From Microbacterium thalli (lineage in GTDB: Bacteria > Actinomycetota > Actinomycetes > Actinomycetales > Microbacteriaceae): 64,000 nucleotides of DNA. The position numbers were made by a program, and so were the translations under genes. The notes beneath the pieces are model-generated. The model was not told the origin of the DNA, ran no database searches, and saw nothing but the letters and a program-made list of their open reading frames with translations. The stretch lies in assembly GCF_028737325.1 (NCBI RefSeq), contig NZ_JAQZCH010000001.1, positions 664,732 to 728,731 on the forward strand. Reading direction: 5' to 3'. Shown here one piece after another: positions 36,139-45,439 of this stretch; the first letter of the stretch is position 1; every line of letters starts with the position of its first letter.

Positions 36139-37614
36139 GTGACGATCGAGTTCACCGCGTTCGAGTTCCCCGGCTGGTGGCTGTTCCTCGTCTTCGTCGC
36201 CGACCTGATCGTCCGCATCACCGCGATCATCGTCGTCCCCCGCAATCGGCGACCCACCGCCGCCATGGCCTGGCTGCTCGCGATCTACTTCATGCCGTTC
36301 GTGGGGGTCTTCCTCTTCCTGCTGATCGGCAACCCGCGACTGCCGCGCAAACGGCGGCGGATGCAGCGCGAGATCAACCAGTACATCCGCGAGACGAGCG
36401 AGGGGCTCGACTTCGGCACGCTGCGACCGGACGCGCCCGCGTGGTTCACCTCCGTCGTCACGCTCAACCGCAACCTCGGCGCCATGCCGCTGGCCGGCGA
36501 CAACGGCGCCGAGCTCATCTCGGATTACGAGGAGAGCATCCGGCGGATGGCCGACGAGGTGCTGCGGGCCGAGCAGTACGTGCACGTGGAGTTCTACATC
36601 CTGCAGTCCGACAAGACCACCGAGGTCTTCTTCGCCGCCCTCGAAGAGGTCGCCTCGCGCGGAGTCAAAGTGCGCGTGCTGCTGGACTACTGGGCCAACC
36701 GGGGCAAGCCGTTCTATCGCACGACGATCAAGCGGCTGACGGCGATGGGCGCGGACTGGCACCACATGCTGCCCGTCCAGCCCCTGCGCGGCAAGTACCA
36801 GCGGCCCGACCTCCGCAATCACCGCAAGCTCATCGTCATCGACGGCAAGGTGGCCTTCACGGGGTCGCAGAACATGACCGATTCCACCTACAACCTGCGC
36901 AAGAACATCAAGCGGGGTCTGCACTGGGTCGACCTCATGGTGCGCGTGCAGGGTCCGGTCGTGGCGAGCATCGACGCGGTGTTCCTCTCGGACTGGTACA
37001 GCGAGACCGGCTCCACACCGTCCGAGGACGTCGGGCTCTTCGAGGTCGAGACCGGCCCGGGCGATCTCGACTGCCAGATCGTGCCGTCAGGGCCGGGCTT
37101 CGAGTTCCAGAACAACCTCAAGCTGTTCACGGCGCTGCTGTTCGCCGCGCAGAAACGCGTTGTCATCGTCAGTCCCTACTTCGTCCCCGACGAGGGTCTG
37201 CTGCTGGCCGTGCAGACGGCGTGCCAGCGCGGGCTGCAGGTCGAGCTGTTCGTCTCGGAAGAGGGCGACCAGGCGATGGTGTACCACGCGCAGCGCAGCT
37301 ACTACGAGGCGCTGCTGCGGGCGGGCGTGAAGATCTACCTCTACCGCAAGCCCTACATCCTGCACACGAAGAGCCTCACGATCGACGACGATGTCGCCAT
37401 CATCGGTTCGAGCAACATGGACATGCGCTCGTTCGGTCTGAACCTCGAGATCTCGATGCTCGTGCGCGGTGAAGAGTTCATCGAGCAGATGCGCCGCGTC
37501 GAAGGCGACTACCGCTCGCTCTCGCGCGAGCTGACCCTCGAAGAGTGGATGAAGCAGCCGTTGCGCTCGACGGTGCTCGACAACCTCGCGCGTCTGACCT
37601 CCGCGTTGCAGTGA
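36139..37614 (+). CDS. cls: cardiolipin synthase (phospholipase D family)
   Basis: Joins two phosphatidylglycerols into cardiolipin at the membrane. It has 491 residues. Two N-terminal membrane segments (about 10-30 and 40-60) precede two phospholipase D domains, each with an HKD motif: HRKLIVID from His228 and HTKSLTID from His409. YEALLRAGVKIYLYRK and GSSNMDMRSFGLNLEISML are typical. The GTG start follows GGAGGG. A 17-bp tandem repeat runs over its stop codon. Confidence 0.95.
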   Translation: MTIEFTAFEFPGWWLFLVFVADLIVRITAIIVVPRNRRPTAAMAWLLAIYFMPFVGVFLFLLIGNPRLPRKRRRMQREINQYIRETSEGLDFGTLRPDAPAWFTSVVTLNRNLGAMPLAGDNGAELISDYEESIRRMADEVLRAEQYVHVEFYILQSDKTTEVFFAALEEVASRGVKVRVLLDYWANRGKPFYRTTIKRLTAMGADWHHMLPVQPLRGKYQRPDLRNHRKLIVIDGKVAFTGSQNMTDSTYNLRKNIKRGLHWVDLMVRVQGPVVASIDAVFLSDWYSETGSTPSEDVGLFEVETGPGDLDCQIVPSGPGFEFQNNLKLFTALLFAAQKRVVIVSPYFVPDEGLLLAVQTACQRGLQVELFVSEEGDQAMVYHAQRSYYEALLRAGVKIYLYRKPYILHTKSLTIDDDVAIIGSSNMDMRSFGLNLEISMLVRGEEFIEQMRRVEGDYRSLSRELTLEEWMKQPLRSTVLDNLARLTSALQ

Positions 37615-37647
37615 CCTCCGCGTTGCCGTGATCGCTGCGTTGCCGTG
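37597..37647. repeat. 17-bp tandem repeat, three copies
   Basis: Units ACCTCCGCGTTGCAGTG (37597-37613), ACCTCCGCGTTGCCGTG (37614-37630) and ATCGCTGCGTTGCCGTG (37631-37647), with a degenerate fourth. The cls stop (37612-37614) lies at the junction of units 1 and 2. Confidence 0.75.
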
Positions 37648-37726
37648 ATTGCTGGGGCGCGTGATACATCTGAGACGAACGCGCTGCTCGCGACACTCTT
37701 ATAACAGCGACGGAAGGATGACTCCC

Positions 37727-38455
37727 ATGACGACACGAACCACGACGGCGACCGGCCTGCTGCTGCTCGCCGCCCTCGCGCTCGCCGGCTGCGCCACCTC
37801 TCCCGGCGCCGGCGACACCTCCGGCACGCCCGACGCCCCCGCGACCGAGAGTGCCGCTCCCGGTGGCGACGCCGAGCTGGATGCCGCCTGGCTCGACGGC
37901 GGCCGCGCCATCGGCATCGTGACGTGGGGCAGCTCGTCCTGCCAGCCCATCGCCGGCGAGGCGACGGCGTCGGGCCAGACGGTGACCGTCGAGATCACCG
38001 ATCAGGGCGACGCCTGCACCCGCGACTATGTGCCGCGCGCCTCGTTCATGCCGCTGCCCGAGGGCGTCGACCCGTCGCAGGACGTCGAGGTCGTCGTCAC
38101 CGGCACCTTCGCCGGTGACACCAACTTGGACGGCATCCCCGGGGCCACGCCGCCGGCCGCCGGTGAGTCGGCCGAAATGATGCCGTCGGCCGGGTGGTTC
38201 GACGACGGCGGTCTCGTCCTGCTGACCTACGGCTCGTCGAGCTGCCCGCCGATGTTCGAGACGGTCGAGCTCGGCGCCGCCGGCGAAGTGCGGGCGGTCG
38301 AGGCCGCGGCCGCCGCCGACCAGGTGTGCACGATGGACTACGCGCCCCGCCTCAGCGTGCTCGGTGTCGGCGAGGTCTCGGACGACGACCGGCCCGGCGA
38401 GCTCGTGCTCGTGTCGGCGACCGGCGATGAGCAGCGCATCGCGATCACCGGCTGA
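37727..38455 (+). CDS. lipoprotein with two internal repeats
   Basis: A 242-residue lipoprotein: hydrophobic LLLLAALALAGC with Cys22. The mature part holds two copies of a 70-75 residue unit (Trp55-Gly126 and Trp157-Gly233). Each contains a GSSSC-x-P motif (Cys72, Cys173) and a CTxDYxPR motif (Cys97, Cys201). The cysteine pairs are probably disulfides inside each unit. No known family. ATG 37727 is chosen because GGAAGGA is well placed; the ATG at 37718 is too close to it. Confidence 0.78.
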   Translation: MTTRTTTATGLLLLAALALAGCATSPGAGDTSGTPDAPATESAAPGGDAELDAAWLDGGRAIGIVTWGSSSCQPIAGEATASGQTVTVEITDQGDACTRDYVPRASFMPLPEGVDPSQDVEVVVTGTFAGDTNLDGIPGATPPAAGESAEMMPSAGWFDDGGLVLLTYGSSSCPPMFETVELGAAGEVRAVEAAAAADQVCTMDYAPRLSVLGVGEVSDDDRPGELVLVSATGDEQRIAITG

Positions 38456-38470
38456 TCGCCCCTTCGACAG

Positions 38471-38515
38471 GAACACGGATGCCGGCGAGCTGAGCGCTCG
38501 CCGGCATCCGTGTTC
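38471..38515. terminator. bidirectional terminator (20-bp perfect stem)
   Basis: Arms 38471-38490 and 38496-38515 are exact complements around the loop TGAGC. It separates the convergent lipoprotein and lactate permease genes. Confidence 0.75.
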
Positions 38516-38523
38516 CTCGTTGT

Positions 38524-40134
38524 CTAGAGCGACCCGAGCTGCGCCAACACGAAGGTCCAGATGCTGATGAACGCCAGCATGCCCAGGCTGTAGAAGATCG
38601 ACGCGCGCAGGATCTCGCTCTCGCGACCCGACAGGCCGACGGCGCCGGCGGCGATCGCGATCGACTGCGGCGAGATGACCTTCGCCGCCGCGCCGCCAGC
38701 GGTGTTGGCTCCGACGAACAGGGTCGGGTCGACGCCGATGCGCTCGGCGGTCGTGGCCTGCAGCTGACCGAACAGGGTGTTGTTGTTGACCACGGACCCG
38801 GTGAGGAAGACGCCGATCCACCCGATGACCGGGGCGAACAGCGGGAACAGCGGGCCGGCGCCGGCGAGCGCGGTGCCGATGGTGGCCGAGCCGCCCGAGA
38901 GGTTGGCGATGTTGGCCAGGACGAGGATCAGCGCGATCAGCAGCAGCGCCCGCCACAGTTCGCGCACCGTCTGCACGAACTGTTCGCGCAGCATCCGGCC
39001 CGTGAGCGCCTTCGTCGTCGCGAAGGTCACCAGCACAGCCAGCAGGATCGCCGTGCCGGTGGCGTTGATGGGGGTCCAGCTCCACGTGGTCTGGGCGACG
39101 ACGCCGCCGGCGGACGTGACCTGCCCGAAGACGCCGGGGATCGGGACGTTGACGACGGCCCAGCTCAGCGCGCCGCCGGGGAGGAACAGCGCCTTGAAGG
39201 CGGGGATGCTCCACACGAACACCAGCGCGGTGAGGATGTAGAACGGGCTCCACGCCGCGATGACCTCGCGCGCCGTGTGACGCTGCTCGACCGGTGCGCT
39301 CGCGCCGTTCTCGCGGAAGATGCGGCGCGGCTGCCACACCAGGCGCAGCCCGGCCAGGGCGAGCATGCCCAGCAGGCCCGGGACGATGGCCGCGAGCTCA
39401 GGTCCGAGGAACGTCAGCACCGCGGCCTGGCTGCCGCTGAAGACGACCGTCAGCACCACCGTCGCCGGCCACGTCTCGCGCAGCCCGCGCCACCCGTCGA
39501 GGATCATCACCAGCAGGAAGGGGATGAGCAGCGTCAGCGGCTGCAGGATGAGCACGAGCACCCGCGACAGGTCCATCACGTCGAGGCCGCTCACCTGCGC
39601 GCCGACGATGACGGGGATGCCGATCGCGCCGTAGGCGCCGGCCGCGAGGTTCGCGACGAGGCTGAGCATGGCCGCCTTGACCGGCTTGAAGCCGAGCTGC
39701 ACCAGCATCGCCGCGCAGATGGCGATGGGCACGCCGAACCCGGCCGCACCCTCGAGGAAGGCGCCGAACGCGAAGCTGATCAGCAGCACCTGCAGGCGCT
39801 GGTCGGGCGACACCAGCGCGATCGAGGAGCGGATGACGGCGAACCGGCCGCTCGCGACGGCGATCTTGTAGAGCCAGACCGCCATCACGATGATGTACGC
39901 GATCGGCCAGATCGCGCTCAGCAGCCCGAACATGCTGGCGCCCGCGATGGCGGGAGCCGGCATGCCGAAGACGAGGAGCGCGACCGCTACCTCTGCGACG
40001 ACCGCGATGCCCGCCGCGAGGATGCCCGAGAGCTTCAGGGCCACGAGGCACACGAGGAAGATGACGATCGGCACCGCGGCGACGAGAGCCGACAGCCACA
40101 GGGTGCCGAGGGGGTCGATGGTCTGAGTCCACAT
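38524..40134 (-). CDS. lldP: L-lactate permease (LctP/LldP family)
   Basis: Proton-coupled lactate/glycolate carrier of 536 residues with about 13 membrane segments. Family signatures include FGAFLEGAAGFGVPIAICAAML, GPLFPLFAPVIGWIGVFLTG and ISPQSIAIAAGAVGLSGRE. The ATG at 40134 has AAAGG 8 nt upstream and lies 11 nt after the ldh stop, so the two genes form one operon for lactate exchange or use. Confidence 0.93.
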   Translation of the reverse strand: MWTQTIDPLGTLWLSALVAAVPIVIFLVCLVALKLSGILAAGIAVVAEVAVALLVFGMPAPAIAGASMFGLLSAIWPIAYIIVMAVWLYKIAVASGRFAVIRSSIALVSPDQRLQVLLISFAFGAFLEGAAGFGVPIAICAAMLVQLGFKPVKAAMLSLVANLAAGAYGAIGIPVIVGAQVSGLDVMDLSRVLVLILQPLTLLIPFLLVMILDGWRGLRETWPATVVLTVVFSGSQAAVLTFLGPELAAIVPGLLGMLALAGLRLVWQPRRIFRENGASAPVEQRHTAREVIAAWSPFYILTALVFVWSIPAFKALFLPGGALSWAVVNVPIPGVFGQVTSAGGVVAQTTWSWTPINATGTAILLAVLVTFATTKALTGRMLREQFVQTVRELWRALLLIALILVLANIANLSGGSATIGTALAGAGPLFPLFAPVIGWIGVFLTGSVVNNNTLFGQLQATTAERIGVDPTLFVGANTAGGAAAKVISPQSIAIAAGAVGLSGRESEILRASIFYSLGMLAFISIWTFVLAQLGSL

Positions 40135-40145
40135 GATCGTGCCTT

Positions 40146-41099
40146 TCAGCTGCGCACGGCGCCGATGACCCCGCGAAGGGCATCGGCGGAAGCGCGCAGC
40201 TGCATCCGTTCGTTCTCGGACATGGGGGTGTTGGGGATGGGGACGGCGCCCGACGCGCTGACGACCGACGGCACCGACAGAGCGACGCCGTCGACCCCCG
40301 CGAAGCCGTCGAGCACGGTGCTGACGGGCAGGACGGCGTGCTGGTCCTGCAGGATCGCCTCGACGATGCGTGCCGACGACAGGCCGATCGCGTAGTTGGT
40401 CGCGCCCTTGCCGCGGATCACCGTGTAGGCGGCATCCCGGACCTCCGCGGCGATGTGGTCGAGCTCCTCCAGCGTCATGCGCGGGTGGCCCGGCCGCTCC
40501 CACTCGAGGATCGGCACGGTGCCGATCGTCGCGCTCGACCACAGCGGGAACTCGGTGTCGCCGTGCTCACCCACGATGTAGGCGTGCACGCTGCTGGTCG
40601 AGACGCCGGCGCGCTGCGCGAGCTTCCAGCGCAGGCGCGAGGTGTCGAGCACGGTGCCCGAGGAGAAGATGCGCTGCCGCGGCAGCCCGGCCGCCTCGGC
40701 GGCGACGACGGTGAGCACGTCGCAGGGGTTCGTCACGATGACGTAGACCGCGTCGGGGGCGACCTCGAGCAGCCGCGGCACCATGCCGCGGATGATGCCG
40801 GCGTTGACACCGGCCAGCTCGGTGCGGGTCTGCCCGGGCTCCTGCTTCGCACCCGCCGTGATGACCACGACGTGCGAACCGGCGGCCACCGAGATGTCGG
40901 TGCTGCCCACGATGTCGCTCGCACCGATGAACTGCGAGCCGTGGGCGAGGTCGAGGGCTTCGGCCTCGACGCGCTCGGCGGCGATGTCGTACAGGGCGAC
41001 ATGTCGGGCAGAGCCGCGGATGAGCGAGGCGTAGGCCACGCTGGCTCCCACGGCGCCGGCTCCGACAACGGTCAGTTTCGAGTTCTCGATCACGTTCAC
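40146..41099 (-). CDS. ldh: L-lactate dehydrogenase (NAD-dependent)
   Basis: Interconverts pyruvate and L-lactate. It has 317 residues. The NAD-binding site is TVVGAGAVGASVAYA; the substrate Arg lies in the loop KQEPGQTRTELAG, and the catalytic His in VGEHGDTEF. The start is GTG 41099, set by a leaderless promoter (TAAGCT-N6-GTG). An LldR-type operator sits in the promoter spacer, so expression is likely induced by lactate. A FadR-family repressor gene is not in the window. Confidence 0.94.
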   Translation of the reverse strand: MNVIENSKLTVVGAGAVGASVAYASLIRGSARHVALYDIAAERVEAEALDLAHGSQFIGASDIVGSTDISVAAGSHVVVITAGAKQEPGQTRTELAGVNAGIIRGMVPRLLEVAPDAVYVIVTNPCDVLTVVAAEAAGLPRQRIFSSGTVLDTSRLRWKLAQRAGVSTSSVHAYIVGEHGDTEFPLWSSATIGTVPILEWERPGHPRMTLEELDHIAAEVRDAAYTVIRGKGATNYAIGLSSARIVEAILQDQHAVLPVSTVLDGFAGVDGVALSVPSVVSASGAVPIPNTPMSENERMQLRASADALRGVIGAVRS

Positions 41100-41105
41100 G
41101 ACACC

Positions 41106-41111
41106 AGCTTA
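41106..41111 (-). promoter_or_regulatory. -10 element TAAGCT of the ldh promoter, predicted leaderless
   Basis: TAAGCT, 6 nt, then the GTG at 41099. The 17 nt upstream of it hold the LldR-like operator. Confidence 0.55.
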
Positions 41112-41113
41112 GG

Positions 41114-41128
41114 TGTGGTCAGACCACA
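41114..41128. promoter_or_regulatory. LldR/FadR-type operator (TGTGGTCAGACCACA)
   Basis: A perfect 7-1-7 inverted repeat. Its core TGGTCAGACCA fits the TNGTNNNACNA consensus of GntR-family LldR, PdhR and FadR sites. It fills the -10/-35 spacer of the ldh promoter. Confidence 0.65.
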
Positions 41129-41194
41129 TGGCACAGAGCTGCCGCCCGGTTTTTTCCCGAGGCATTCTTCCGGCCCGCCGGAAGGCCCGCGCGG

Positions 41195-42562
41195 TCACCT
41201 CATCGTGTCGAGGATGCCCGTCAGATCGTCGAACGTCGTCCGCGGATTGAGGATCGCGAAACGCGCGTTCGTGCGGCCGGCGTGACTGCTCGGGGTGACG
41301 AACGCGTGCTGGCGCTCGAGCAGGTCGGACGACCAGCGCGCGTAGTCGGAGCGTTCCCAGCCGACCCGTTCGAACACCACGACGCCGAGCTGCGGGCGGC
41401 GCACGAGGGTCAGCTCGGGGCGCCGATCGATCTCGTCGGCGATGCGCTCGGCGAGCTCGATCGAGCGGGTGATCGCCGCGCGGTAGACGTCGGTGCCGTA
41501 GGTCGCCAGCGAGAACCACAGCGGCAGGCCGCGCGGGCGGCGGGTGAGGTGCACCGCGTAGTCGGACGGGCTCCAGTCGCCGGTCTCGGTGAGCGTGTCG
41601 AGGTACTCGGCGTGCTGCGTGTGGGCGCGGCGGCCGAGCTCGGGGTCGCGGTAGATCAGCGCGCAGGCGTCGAAGGGAGCGAACAGCCACTTATGCGGGT
41701 CGACGATCACCGAGTCGGCATGCTCGACCCCCGCGAAGCGGTGTCGCGCGGCCGGCGAGAGCATCGCGGCGAGGCCGTACGCCCCGTCGACGTGCAACCA
41801 GACGCCGTGCTCGCGCGTCACGGCGGCGACCGAGGCGACGTCGTCGACGATGCCAAAGTTCGTCGACCCGGCTGTCGCGACGACCGCGAACACGCTGTCG
41901 CCGTGCTCCTCGAGCGCTGCGCGTACGGCGTCGCCGCGCAGCATCCCGTCGTCGGCCACGGGGACGGCGACGACCTCGACGTCCATGACGCGCGCCGCCG
42001 AGGCGATCGACGAGTGCGCCTCGGCGCTGCACACGACGCGCCACCGGTCGGGACGGATGCCGCGTTCGCGAGCGGTCTCGCGTGCGGCGACGAGCGCCGA
42101 CAGGTTGCCGAGGGTGCCGCCCTGGACGAACACCCCACCGGCGCTCGCCGGCAGCCCGAACTCGTCGGCGAGCCAGCGCAGCACCTCGTTCTCGGCGTGC
42201 ACGGCGCCCGCGCCCTCGAGCCACGAACCGCCGTACAGCGCGCTCGCCGAGACGACGACGTCGAACGCCGCGGCGGCCTTCGAAGGCGCGCTCGGGATGA
42301 ACGACAGGTATCGCGGGTCGTCGGTCGAGATGCACGAGGGCGCCAGGATGTGCTCGAACACGCCGAGGGCCTTGCGGGCGCCGATGCCGCGCTCGTCGAT
42401 CGTGCGGCCGGTCAGGCGCCGCAGCTCGGCGGGCGGCAGCGGCTTGTCGAGCGGATTGTCCTCCGCGAGCAGGCGTTCGCGCGAGTAGTCGAGGACGAGG
42501 TCGACGATGGCTCGGGTCTCGTCGGTGACGTCGTGCATGCGGGCCGGGAAGCGCTCGGTCAT
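41195..42562 (-). CDS. group II PLP-dependent decarboxylase family protein
   Basis: A 455-residue enzyme of the aromatic/glutamate/diaminobutyrate decarboxylase fold. The PLP lysine is Lys291 in VDPHKWLFAPFDAC. Other marks are GGVFVQGGTLGNLSAL, WLHVDGAYGLAAML and the C-terminal SSHAGRTNARFAILNP. It removes carboxylate from an amino acid to give an amine. AGGAGG lies 6 nt before the ATG. It follows amidase and agmatine deiminase genes in one operon, so it may make an amine (such as agmatine) that they process; this is inference. Confidence 0.87.
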   Translation of the reverse strand: MTERFPARMHDVTDETRAIVDLVLDYSRERLLAEDNPLDKPLPPAELRRLTGRTIDERGIGARKALGVFEHILAPSCISTDDPRYLSFIPSAPSKAAAAFDVVVSASALYGGSWLEGAGAVHAENEVLRWLADEFGLPASAGGVFVQGGTLGNLSALVAARETARERGIRPDRWRVVCSAEAHSSIASAARVMDVEVVAVPVADDGMLRGDAVRAALEEHGDSVFAVVATAGSTNFGIVDDVASVAAVTREHGVWLHVDGAYGLAAMLSPAARHRFAGVEHADSVIVDPHKWLFAPFDACALIYRDPELGRRAHTQHAEYLDTLTETGDWSPSDYAVHLTRRPRGLPLWFSLATYGTDVYRAAITRSIELAERIADEIDRRPELTLVRRPQLGVVVFERVGWERSDYARWSSDLLERQHAFVTPSSHAGRTNARFAILNPRTTFDDLTGILDTMR

Positions 42563-42600
42563 GGGTCCTCCTGGGTCCGAGGGTAGTTCGTGGGATGCGG

Positions 42601-44322
42601 TCAGGTCAGGGGTGGGGTGCGCGGCGGCGCGACACGGCGCGGTGCCAGCGCCTCGATGGCCGCGCCGAGGCGCAGCAGCGCGGTGTCGTCGTAGGCGCGG
42701 CCGGCGATGGTCAGGCCCACCGGCATCCGGATGTCGTCGAGCAGGCCCATCGGCACGGTCACGGTCGGGATGCCGAGATGGCGGATCGCGAGGTTGCCGT
42801 TGGCGATCCAAGCGCCGTTGCGCCAGCCGATGTCGGCCGAGGCAGGATTGACGTCCATGTCGGCGGGGGCGACGTCGGCGACCGCCGGGAAGACGACGGC
42901 GTCGAGGCCGGCGGCATCCATCCACTCCTCGAGGTCGATCCGGCGGGTGTGCTCGAGTCCGCGCAGCCCACCCTCGAGGTGCGGGATGTCGTGCAGCTCG
43001 GTGTCCGGGTGGGCGGCGACCCACGCCGGGTAGAGGGCGATGTCGTCGTCGAAGCCGGTGTAGCGGTCGGGCAGGGCGCCCGCGGGGTGCGGGAAGATCC
43101 GCGCACCGTCCACGTCGGCCAGGGAGGGGAACGCGGGGTCGCCGTTGGCGCGCAGGAAGTCGTCCCAGGCCCACGCCGACAGGTCGACGATCTCGCGGCG
43201 CAGGTAGTCGGGGCTCACGCGTCCGTTGGTCGCGATCGAGCCGGCGCCGGGGCGATCGTTCTCATAGCGCGAGACGACGGGGAAGTCGGTCTCGACCACC
43301 TCGGCTCCCGCGGCCTCGAGCTCGGCACGCAGCGACCGCCACAGCGCGAGCACGGTCGGTCGGGTGTCGATGCGCTGCCCGGTGGGGCCGCCGATGCCGG
43401 GCGCGGCGCCCGTGCCGGCGTCGGGATCCGTGCCGATGTACATGCGGGGGATGCCGAGGCGACGGCCGGCCAGTGCGCCCCGGGCGGCCGTGCGGTCGGC
43501 GACGGCGAGGTCGCCGTAGCGCTCCGGCCGGACCGCCGAGGCAGGGGGGAGCTCGACCCACGGCTGCGCTCGCCAGAAGTCGCCGCGCGGGTCGGGGTCG
43601 TCGGCCACGACGGCGTCGAGCACGGCGAGGAGGTCGGCCATCGTGCGGGTGTGCGGCACGACGACATCCATCGTCGGGACGAGCGGCCAGTTGCCGCGGA
43701 CGGAGATGACCCCGCGCGAGGGCGTGTAGGCGCAGAGCGCATTGTGCGAAGCGGGACCGCGGCCGCTCGACCAGGTCTCTTCGCCCAGGCCGAACGCCGC
43801 GAAGCTGGCCGCCGTCGCGGTGCCCGATCCGTTCGACGACCCCGACGCGAACGGCGCGGTCAGGTAGTCGGGGTTGTAGGGGCTCTCGGCGCGCCCGTAC
43901 AGGCCGCGCTGCATGCCGCCGTTGGCCATCGGCGGCATGTTGGTCAGGCCGAGGCAGATCGCACCGGACGCCCGCAGCCGCTCGATCGTGAAGGCGTCGC
44001 GCTGCGCGACGAGGTCGGCGAAGGCCGGGCTGCCGGCGGCGGCGGTGAGGCCGCGGACGAGGTAGCTGTCCTTCGCCGTGTACGGGATGCCGTCGAGCGG
44101 GCCGAGGGATTCGCCGCGGGCTCGGCGGGCGTCGGATGCCGCGGCTTCGGCCCGCGCCTCGGGGTTGCGCACCACGACCGCGGCGAGGGCGGTGGGGGTG
44201 CCGGGCCCGTCGTAGGCGTCGATGCGCGCGAGGTACGCCTCGACGAGTCCGACCGCGGTCGCCTCCCCGCTCGCGAGCGCCGCGCCCAGCTCGCTGATCG
44301 TCGCCTCGGTGACCTCGATCAC
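42601..44322 (-). CDS. amidase-signature (AS) family hydrolase
   Basis: A 573-residue amidase. The likely Ser-Ser-Lys triad is Lys84 in YTAKDSY, a serine of GSSNGSG (162-166) and Ser186 in ETWSSGRGPAS. AS enzymes cleave amides and related ureido groups. The GTG 44322 overlaps the agmatine deiminase stop and has GGAGGG upstream. In usual agmatine breakdown a nitrilase-type amidohydrolase (AguB) follows AguA; here an AS amidase occupies that place. Confidence 0.9.
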   Translation of the reverse strand: MIEVTEATISELGAALASGEATAVGLVEAYLARIDAYDGPGTPTALAAVVVRNPEARAEAAASDARRARGESLGPLDGIPYTAKDSYLVRGLTAAAGSPAFADLVAQRDAFTIERLRASGAICLGLTNMPPMANGGMQRGLYGRAESPYNPDYLTAPFASGSSNGSGTATAASFAAFGLGEETWSSGRGPASHNALCAYTPSRGVISVRGNWPLVPTMDVVVPHTRTMADLLAVLDAVVADDPDPRGDFWRAQPWVELPPASAVRPERYGDLAVADRTAARGALAGRRLGIPRMYIGTDPDAGTGAAPGIGGPTGQRIDTRPTVLALWRSLRAELEAAGAEVVETDFPVVSRYENDRPGAGSIATNGRVSPDYLRREIVDLSAWAWDDFLRANGDPAFPSLADVDGARIFPHPAGALPDRYTGFDDDIALYPAWVAAHPDTELHDIPHLEGGLRGLEHTRRIDLEEWMDAAGLDAVVFPAVADVAPADMDVNPASADIGWRNGAWIANGNLAIRHLGIPTVTVPMGLLDDIRMPVGLTIAGRAYDDTALLRLGAAIEALAPRRVAPPRTPPLT

Positions 44323-45377
44323 GATCGTCCCTCCGCTTGTCCGACGCGGGGGAGTGCCGGCTGCTGCTGCGTGATGCAGTGGATGCCGCCGCCGCGGGCG
44401 AACAGCGGACGCGCGTCGACCGTCACGACGCGCCGGCCCGGGTAGGCGTCGGCGAGGATGCCGCGCGCCCGGTCGTCCGCGCGCGCGTCGCCGAAGCCGC
44501 ACGCGATGACTCCGCCGTTGACGACGAGGTGGTTGACGTAGCTGTAGTCGACGAAACCCTCGGCGTCGCGCAGCTGCGCCGGAGCGGGCAGGTCGATGAT
44601 CTCGAGGCGCCGGCCGGCGGCATCCTCCGCGTGTGCGAGCTCGGCGCGAAGCTCGGGGATGACCGCGTGGTCGGGGTGCGCGGGGTCGGGCTGCGCGTGC
44701 AGCAGCACGCGTCCGGGGCTCGGGAACGTCGCGACGATGTCGATGTGGCCGTTGGTGCCGAACTCGTCGTAGTCGCGGGTGAGTCCGCGCGACAGCCAGA
44801 TCGCGCGTGTCGCCCCGAGGGTCCGGAGCATCTCGGCCTCGACGCGGGCCCGATCCGCGAAGGGATTGCGCCGCGGGTCGAGCTGCACGGTCTCGGTGAG
44901 CAGCACCGTGCCCTCACCGTCGACATGGATGCCGCCGCCCTCGTTCACCAGCACGGAGCTGACGAGCTCGGCGCCGACGTGGGCCGCGATGGTGCGGGCG
45001 TGCTCGGCCGAGAGCTGCCACTCGGCCCACGCCGGGGCGCCCCAGCCGTTGAAGATCCAGTCGACGGCACCGAGGTGGCCGGGGCGCTCGTCGTCGACGA
45101 CGAACGTCGGACCGTGGTCGCGCATCCAGAATTCGTCGACTGGAGCCTCGATGCGGGTGACCCCGTCGCCGAGCATGTCGTGGGCGCGGGCCGTCTCGCT
45201 CGGGTCGACGAGCATCGACACGGGCTCGAACTCGGCGACGGCGTGCGCGACCGCGGTCCACGCGGCGTAGCCCTCGGCGCGTTCCGACTCGGTCTCGCCG
45301 AGGGTGACGCCCGCGCGCGGGAAGGCCATCCAGGTACGTTCATGCAGCGCGGTCTCGGCCGGCATCCTCCACGCCAT
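44319..45377 (-). CDS. aguA: agmatine deiminase family protein
   Basis: Peptidyl-arginine-deiminase-type enzyme, 352 residues. AguA converts agmatine to N-carbamoylputrescine and ammonia. The catalytic cysteine is Cys334 in GGGIHCITQQQP, and the substrate Asp/His set is in EFWMRDHGPTF and GGGIHVDG. FGTNGHIDIVATF is typical. The ATG has CGGAGGGA upstream. It is the first gene of a three-gene operon and is divergent from a TetR regulator. Confidence 0.9.
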   Translation of the reverse strand: MAWRMPAETALHERTWMAFPRAGVTLGETESERAEGYAAWTAVAHAVAEFEPVSMLVDPSETARAHDMLGDGVTRIEAPVDEFWMRDHGPTFVVDDERPGHLGAVDWIFNGWGAPAWAEWQLSAEHARTIAAHVGAELVSSVLVNEGGGIHVDGEGTVLLTETVQLDPRRNPFADRARVEAEMLRTLGATRAIWLSRGLTRDYDEFGTNGHIDIVATFPSPGRVLLHAQPDPAHPDHAVIPELRAELAHAEDAAGRRLEIIDLPAPAQLRDAEGFVDYSYVNHLVVNGGVIACGFGDARADDRARGILADAYPGRRVVTVDARPLFARGGGIHCITQQQPALPRVGQAEGRS

Positions 45378-45395
45378 TGCGGTCCCTCCGGGAAG

Positions 45396-45411
45396 TTGAT
45401 CGCTTGATCAA
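45396..45411. promoter_or_regulatory. possible TetR operator (TTGATC-gc-TTGATCAA)
   Basis: TTGATC repeated directly, the second half extended to the 8-bp palindrome TTGATCAA (45404-45411). It lies between the divergent aguA and TetR starts. Confidence 0.45.
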
Positions 45412-45439
45412 TTTCTCGGAAGCGTACAGACTGACGGTC

